Below, in pieces: positions 57,924 to 64,000 of a DNA stretch of 64,000 nt (position 1 is the first letter of the stretch; every line of letters begins with the position of its first letter). Position numbers and translations under genes: made by a program. Under the pieces are notes generated by a model, which saw nothing but the letters and a program-made list of their open reading frames with translations, was not told where the DNA came from and ran no database searches. Source of the stretch: Rostrohypoxylon terebratum (Eukaryota > Ascomycota > Sordariomycetes > Xylariales > Hypoxylaceae); assembly GCA_022497145.1 (NCBI GenBank), contig MU385866.1:372001-436000 (forward strand), given 5' to 3'.

Positions 57924-60900
57924 CTAGATTTCGTCGTCAGGTAGATTCGACGCCTCCTCTTCGTTTATCGCCTCACCCTCGGCATACATACGTTCCTCTG
58001 ACATCGCAGCTATAGCGCGTGTGAATTTGCTATCTGGCCGCGAGGCTGCATACATGATGGGTATCATGAGCACCGGGATGCCTCCTTTACTGATAGCCTT
58101 CAAGTACGCGAGCTGCCTGCCCATAGTGTACCAGACGAATGACGGGGATATCCTGTAGTACATGTTGAAACAGTACGACGCTTTTAGCAAGTCCCAGTTC
58201 GAGATTCCGGCGTTGACCTGGTCCTCTTGGAGGAAGGCCCGTATGGTTTTTGAGTTGACACTGCTTGTGGGCATTATCGCTTGCCATTTATCGTGAACAT
58301 GAGTGAGCTTAGCTTCCCACTCGCCACGATAGGTGCGCCATTCTCGAGCTACAGAGTCGATGTCTTTCTTTAGCTCGTCTAAGACTGCTTCCCAAGCCGA
58401 TTTTTTCAAGGCCTCTTTTCGCTCCTTGTGGGGTCTCAAAAATTTCTCGTAATGTTGGCAAAACACTACAAGATCTTTATCAAAATTCTCTGCGTGGCTG
58501 ATAGACTCGCTGAAGTCTCTGAGCTCCATTTCTACTGTGGGGTTTCCGATCTTGAACTTGACATAGTCGATTATGTGCGTTGGCTCGCCGTTGCCACTCC
58601 ATACTTCCTTTTTATAACGCGGGTCCGGCGGGTCGACTCGGCTCAGGCGTTTACGCAATTTTGCCCAATCTTGGTCCGTAAAGACGATTCCTTGCTTGGC
58701 CCTATCCACTAAGTGGCTGATGAGAGTACTCAAAAGAATCGCAGAATCGTTTCGGACTGAGTTTTGAGCATAGCAAAACTTTTCCTTGTAGTTCGTGCAC
58801 ATGCCGAGTAGGTTGTGTTGCAGGTTGAAGTCGAATGCCCTTGCCAGGAATTCCGACGTAATATCGCTAGTTCCAGCTAGTTCAAGATAGCTCACGTTCT
58901 CCTTACGAATCACGCCTTGCTGGAATAAGTCGGGAACGTCTGGTAATTCCGCGTTGCGAAAATTCTCCACGATTGTAGGTTCCCAGCATACCCAAGCAAT
59001 GTCTCCGTCATAGTCACCACCGGATAGTTTATCAGCAAGAGGTATGTTGCCTTTGGTAGGGAAAACGATGACATCTTTTAACGAGCCTAGCTCTGGTTTG
59101 AAGACCGCCTTTACCCTTTGGATATCACTTGGATAGTGCGCAGGTAAACGGGCAACCAAGACGTCCATACCATGGAGGTAGGTTTCAGAGAATCCAGAGT
59201 GTTCATCGGCAAATTTCGACGAAAATCCAAGGTGTATCTCATCTTCTTCTAAAATTCCGAGGAAATCGACAACCATATAGGCATAGGTTGAGCGCCCAAC
59301 CTTCACATTTAAGCGCTCTTTTAGTTCGTTGCACTTATCCATACGCATTTTCCAAGCCATTTCGCTCAAAAATTTTAGCTCGGTAGGCGCAAAGCCGCTG
59401 TCCATGAGGAAGGCCATTATGTCTTCGCGACTGGTGGGGAGACCAGCAGTGAAAGGAACTTGTTTACTTTTGATACGATCTTGACGGCGAGTTGTCGACG
59501 AATTTTCTTGAACCCATGTTCTGAACTGAAGCGGATCTCCCATAGCTGCCTTCTGGTCATCTAGGTCTCTCTTTAGGCTGTCTCTTAAGAACTTCCCAAT
59601 TCGCGACTTCATCAAACCTGGGTTGATTGCCCTATCCTCGAGAATAGGGAGAAGTTGAAGGTTGAGGTTGGCAGATTTCAATTCTCTTGCCGAGTTCCGA
59701 ACCTCGAATGTGCGGTGATCATCCTCGACGTAGTCACAATTCCATTTTCTCTGGGAAGGCATAGTTTCTATCCAAATTTCATCGCTTGTGTCAGTAACAT
59801 CCTGAATCCAGACCCCTTTTGCACTACCAAAACGGCCTTGGAAACATGCAGGCGTGTCTGAAAGACCCATGGAAGTTTTGATGGCTCGTGCAAGACCGCG
59901 CGACATTAGTGCGATGCCATCATTCATAACTTTGCCAGTAGGCGAAAGAACATCGACAGGGCGATGCCGAATTTGCTCGAGTGGCACAACAACTGTGGGA
60001 TGAGTACGACTAAGACCTAGACACTATTAACCGTCTTCCCTCGAGGTACAAAAATCTTAATTGACAATACCTAAAGCAATGCGTGAAAATAATTTTAGTA
60101 CCGACTGGCTCTGATTGTTGGGAACCTGTAGCAACCAATCAATGAGGCTTCCACGTCCCATCTGGGTGTGCATGCCAACTGATTCACCCTTTAGCGACCA
60201 GAGGTCTTCAGATCCTAAACGGTGGAATTCGTTGCCATCTTCAGCAAATAAATATATCCGCTCTTGGTATATTGTCTTAGTCTGTGGGACAAATGCATTG
60301 TCATTGGTGATCTTTTTAGGCAATGCTGGCTTGAGGAAAAACGATGTCCAGATGCGACCGAGAAACACATGGGATTCGTTTACCAGCCATCGCTGAACAC
60401 TTTCAATACCAGAATCTCCAAGAAATTTCAAGTCCTGAGAATTCATGGACGGAACTATGAGTTCAAGAAAGCGATCTGATCCAAATCTGCGACTAAGGCG
60501 ATGGGGAAGATCCAACCTCAAGGGGCTCAGTCTGAGCGTGAATAAAGGACCAGTCTTTGACGTATTGGTGGAGAGAGAAGCAGTGAGAACGACAACCTGG
60601 TTCGCGTTTTTGAATTCATCGTTGAGAGCGGCGGTCCAAGCATTAGGTGGTGATCTTTCGGGAAAGTTTTTGCCTTGAAATAGAGGCAATGCCTGAAGCC
60701 TACGCCACATTATTAGCTGGTCGGTCCATGATGGATCGTAGTCAATGCGCAGATCCTCCATCTGTATACCACAATGGAGAGCAATTCGCAGAATCTCCCA
60801 GCGTACTGCGAAGGGTGCCCGGTCATATTGAGCGGGAAGATGAGCTGATTATGGTTAACTATCGATTCTGATATGGGAAGAATTTCACGCCTACGCCAGA

Positions 60901-62125
60901 CTCTATATAATCTTTGTTCCAAGTCAAAGTTTTGGCTGCCTCCATATGATACTGGTGGGTTTGCACCGTCAACTTTCCCCTTGACAACCTCTTTGATCGG
61001 TGATAGTGCAGGGGGAGCTGCGAAAAAAGACGCCGGGGGCGGCAAGGCTGGGGGCGATGGGCTCGGAGGGAGAGAGGGGGTATTGGGTTGTGTAGCATCT
61101 TCCTGCTCTGATAGGCGAGTGTCATCTGAATAGATTGTTGAACCATTCTTGAAATACTCCCTTTCGTCCCTCTGATGCTGCTCATGTTGGTTAAAGGAAA
61201 TATGGAGAGCCCGCTCAGTGCTCGAGGATGGAGCAAAAGAGTCCGAATCCGACCCGAATGCTCCTGTTGGTTGCAGGACTGGAAGCTTCATACTTTCCTG
61301 GTTGCTTGCTATCGCCGTCATTTGCGTTTCCTGGGTAGTCAGTGGAAGCTCATCATCATCGCGGCCTGAGAAAACTTGTGAAACAATTGAGGTCCTATCC
61401 GTAGCGGTTGATCTTGCTAGATCATGTACTGCTCTACTCCCACCTAATCTTGGGGCTTGAACTAGCACTTCACTAGGCATGGGACTAGCTGTGTATACGC
61501 GACCCCGATCAAGGACTGAAAGGACACTAGCAGGCCGGTCATCATCGGGATCACATTCAGTTTCGACTTCTGAGGTAACACTCCTAGTTCTTTTGGAAGT
61601 TGGACTTCCGTGCCATTCATCGGAGTGACGCTTGAAACGCCGACTCCTCGTGGGAGTCGAGGGTTCACCGTGCGCTCCATGGGAGATAGAAATCGAGACC
61701 GAAGAACGCGATGATACGTCCGGTGAGCAGACATCTTCCAAAATAGCTCTCAGAAGCCTAATCAAGTGATCCCGCTCAAGCGGAGTGATGGTTTTGGGGA
61801 GCTGTGTGAGAAAAGGAGTAACGCCAGGCTCAGACTGAGGCTTCTTCACCCACTTGCTGTGAATCTCCCTTGCGCCGCGGTCAAACAAGTCTCGAATTAA
61901 GGTATGCGTCCCCTTGAAATATTGCACTTTAAGGAGTTCATAATATATAAACTCCGAGTAGTTTGGCAGAGACCTTCTTTCCTCCGGAGATAGGCCTGGG
62001 GGAGGCCGATCGATACTTAAGTTATACGTATTGGAAAACTCGAGAAACCAAATTTCGAAGTCCTTGACGCTAGGTCGTGACTTGGATGGCGTGAGCGGAT
62101 AAGCAGACTCAGGCCGCGGTGCCAT
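57924..62125 (-). CDS. Cellular RNA-dependent RNA polymerase of the QDE-1/SAD-1 class (3 exons, 1357 aa)
   Basis: Makes double-stranded RNA from single-stranded templates for RNA silencing (quelling, or meiotic silencing of unpaired DNA, depending on paralogue). Spliced as complement(57924-59992, 60071-60844, 60895-62125), 1358 codons including stop, both introns GT-AG (50 and 78 bp). The N-terminal about 410 residues are variable: a helical start (KDFEIWFLEFSNTYNLSI), then a Ser/Pro-rich linker. The catalytic core has AVRWEILRIALHCGIQMEDL, then HRPVDVLSPTGKVMNDGIAL and PACFQGRFGSAKGVW, and the metal-binding motif LSGGDYDGDIAW with Asp995, Asp997 and Asp999, intact. The C-terminal head region (about 1050-1330) has LLGMCTNYKEKFCY and LSTLISHLVDRAKQGIVFT. 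All hallmark motifs are preserved, so the enzyme should be active. I cannot decide from sequence alone which fungal paralogue (QDE-1, SAD-1 or RRP-3) it is. Confidence 0.94.
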
Positions 62126-63626
62126 ATTATTTTACACGTTGTAGAGTTCGATATTTGACCCAATCGCTCGGCTCGCCGAACGGTAGGGGATACCACTTGA
62201 TGTAAGCTCAGAGGCTAAAATGAGAACCTTGAAAAACTCGCTACGGCACGTAGCTTAGCTACATACATTAGCTTCCAAGACCAATCAATATCATCGCCGG
62301 CATCACACAGCTTCGTGTACAACACTAAGAAATGCAACAAGGGGAGATAAGCAGCAGAATAGCAGAATAGGCCTCACCCAAATCCCGACACTCCACTGCG
62401 GAGGATCTTGCCATGTAAACAAGCTTGTTGACGATCGATTGGATGATGTCTACCCGATCCCAAAGTGCGGGGCTAGCTATTGACGGGAAAGGAAACGTGA
62501 GACACACCGGATGATTGGTGAAGAATTGATCGTGATGATGACCGTGCTAGGGACCCCGTAGACGACGCGAATTTGACACGGGAGGACCCTAGAGGGCCTA
62601 GGGAAGCGCGATATGGGAGTCTAGTAAAGAAAAAGACGCGTTAGAACAATTGACTTTGTGTGAAAAAAGGCGAAAAGGGCGAAAAGGGGAGACTGGCTTG
62701 GAGTCGTCTGCTTTTCTCGAGCTGTTTGAGACTTAGCTTCTCCACTAAATCGAGCGGAGAACATCGAAAGCTTCTAATGCGGGATGGCCCGAGCTCGAGT
62801 AGTAACGCTGAGGTGGGACAAGTGGATCGAGCTTCTGCTAAGGGCTGTAAGGTTCAAAGGTTGGCCTACTAACGTACCTCGACTACGGGGATCCCCTGTC
62901 TTTTTCATATCCATATCTTGGCTAGAAACTGCTTGGGCTGGCTGGCTGGCTGCCCAAGGTTGGGCAGACAGGCTGACGGGGTAGGTCGGGTATCTTAGGT
63001 AGGGTACGTCGGTACATCCAAATGGACCGCTCAAAGCCGGGAATGTTTTTCCGTTAATAAGCAAGTGACGACTTAATGATGGACCAGACGCTCTTGAAGG
63101 TTGTGTGGATACTTGATGTATCAAAGTACCTAATATCTCGGAAAGTTCGGGGTGTCAGGATGAAAAAGTCTTGGCAAGCCATGTTTAGTCGCAGCTGTCT
63201 TGGTTCACGGTTCAGCAAATCTATCGCAGTTCTAATCGCTCTAATCGCGTTTTTGCCCCGCTTTCCATCAAACTACCGGCTGAGAGGATCTTCGGTTTTC
63301 GGCATTCTCTGTCAATTCTTCTTTCGCATTCATTCACCATCGTACAGCAAAGCCTTGCTGATCCTGCCTTGCTTAACAATTGTTATTCAGTAATTCAGCA
63401 CGCTAAAGTCGGACCCCTGGATCGGCTACAGCTGCCGGACAACAGGATCTGTTAATTCATTGGAAGCCTTGGCCGTTGAGGCGAGGCGAAAACTCCATAC
63501 CCATATCCATATCCATATCCAGATCCAGATCCAGATCAAACCAAAGTACCAACTCCAAATCTAGCTCGCGCCTTGCGTGCGTTGCGTGGCGGGGTTTGTC
63601 TCATATTATCAGTCGAACCAGCGCTC
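62126..63626. other. Divergent upstream region of RdRP and the Zn2Cys6 gene
   Basis: About 1.5 kb. Near the right end lies a CATATC/CAGATC hexamer repeat (63495-63535). A GGCTGGCTGGCTGGCTG run is at about 62937-62952. No coding region is supported. Confidence 0.55.
63495..63535. repeat. Hexamer repeat (CCATAT then CCAGAT)
   Basis: About four CCATAT units followed by three CCAGAT units, 90 bp before the start codon of the Zn2Cys6 gene. Confidence 0.8.
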
Positions 63627-63785
63627 ATGTCATCCGAGCAAGATATCAATCAGGTCCCTATCCAGGACCTGACTCCAGAACAAGCTAGTCACATCATTCA
63701 CTCGCATCGGAAAGTGAGATATGGTACGTTATCCGACTGCGCGCTTATTCCCTCTATCTGCTCCCTGCGTATGTCCTGTGTATGT

Positions 63786-63823
<38 letters not shown>

Positions 63824-64000
63824 TATACTGCGCATACCGGCTCTTAGCCATTTCGTCATTTCATCGTGTCAACTTAAATAACGTCCATCCGCTTACAAGT
63901 TCTATTATATAGGTACGGCATGTTGGCCATGCAGGTGTGTGGCATAGTAACCTTAAGTAAAGTAAGATGATGTCTGAAACTAAACCTCTGTCTAGGCAAC
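63627..64000 (+). CDS. Zn(II)2Cys6 transcription factor, 5' part only (cut by window edge)
   Basis: Exons 63627-63723, 63913-63934 and 63996 onward encode MSSEQDINQVPIQDLTPEQA, then HRKVRYGTACWPCRQ. The final phrase is the start of a fungal binuclear zinc cluster (first CxxC pair, usually followed by R-K-x-K-C). Exon 2 is only 22 nt and ends inside the Arg codon after the second Cys; the acceptor TCTAG at 63995 restores the frame with GCAAC. Introns are 189 and 61 bp; the first is long for this window and holds a TG repeat. The motif phase across three short exons is persuasive. Members are DNA-binding regulators with a middle homology region; everything after residue 40 lies outside the window. 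The target pathway cannot be told. Confidence 0.85.
63788..63822. repeat. TG dinucleotide repeat in intron 1 of the Zn2Cys6 gene
   Basis: 35 nt of uninterrupted TG, (TG)17T. It is intronic and makes the intron longer than others in the window; likely length-variable among strains. Confidence 0.95.

Noticed and set aside
55446..62125. Secondary-metabolite cluster around the aldo-keto reductase
   Set aside because: No polyketide synthase, NRPS, terpene synthase, P450 or transporter lies nearby; neighbours are an RdRP and a regulator.

Overview
The window is nuclear DNA of a filamentous ascomycete, most likely a Sordariomycete-like Pezizomycotina. Supporting signs are short introns (about 50-190 bp) with GTNNGT donors and CTRAC-type branch points, long gene-free spacers, and typical filamentous-fungal genes: a Ste3/PRE-1 pheromone receptor, a QDE-1/SAD-1-class RNA-dependent RNA polymerase, a Rua1-domain regulator and a Zn(II)2Cys6 factor. 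There is no operon structure, CRISPR array, rRNA or intact tRNA. I found no credible intact mobile element.

Layout. 1-3.3 kb: gene-free. 3.3-8.2 kb: ARL1 (-), ribosomal protein eL39 (+, three tiny exons), an unrecognised 82-residue two-helix membrane protein (-), SKP1 (-). 10-13.7 kb: a TMEM198/TM7S3-like (DUF4203) membrane protein with a long disordered tail (-). 17.6-19 kb: a fungal multi-pass membrane protein of unknown role (-). 22.4-24 kb: the Ras palmitoyltransferase subunit Erf4 (+, first exon unresolved). 24.9-27.2 kb: Ste3-type a-factor receptor (-). 28.8-31.8 kb: mitochondrial SSB Rim1 (+) and glutathione synthetase (-), converging on a near-perfect 30-bp-arm hairpin. 34.1-39.2 kb: ATRX/ARIP4-like SNF2 ATPase (+, with a terminal exon hidden behind an intron). 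40.2-42.6 kb: INO80 subunit Arp8 (-). 43.8-44.5 kb: proline-rich conserved protein (+). 44.5-50.9 kb: the largest gene desert. 51-53.2 kb: Rua1-domain regulator (+) with two upstream ORFs. 55.4-56.6 kb: aldo-keto reductase (-, very GC-rich codons). 57.9-62.1 kb: RNA-dependent RNA polymerase (-). 63.6 kb to the end: 5' part of a Zn2Cys6 transcription factor (+), cut by the window edge.

Most genes are independent housekeeping or regulatory loci. Loose functional themes are membrane trafficking and lipid-modified GTPases (ARL1, Erf4), chromatin (SNF2 ATPase, Arp8), signalling (Ste3) and RNA silencing (RdRP). Gene models were spliced by hand; where total coding length divides by three and the ends match the family I rate them highly.

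The intergenic DNA has its own texture. A palindromic CCTAGGTACCTAGG-like motif recurs at many sites outside genes, and short tandem repeats of 6-10-bp units occur repeatedly in about three copies. The best candidates for something undescribed are the hairpin between the two convergent genes, the uORF pair before the Rua1-domain gene, the dispersed palindrome, the small membrane protein, and the intron-retention switches at the 3' ends of the SNF2 and Rua1-domain genes.
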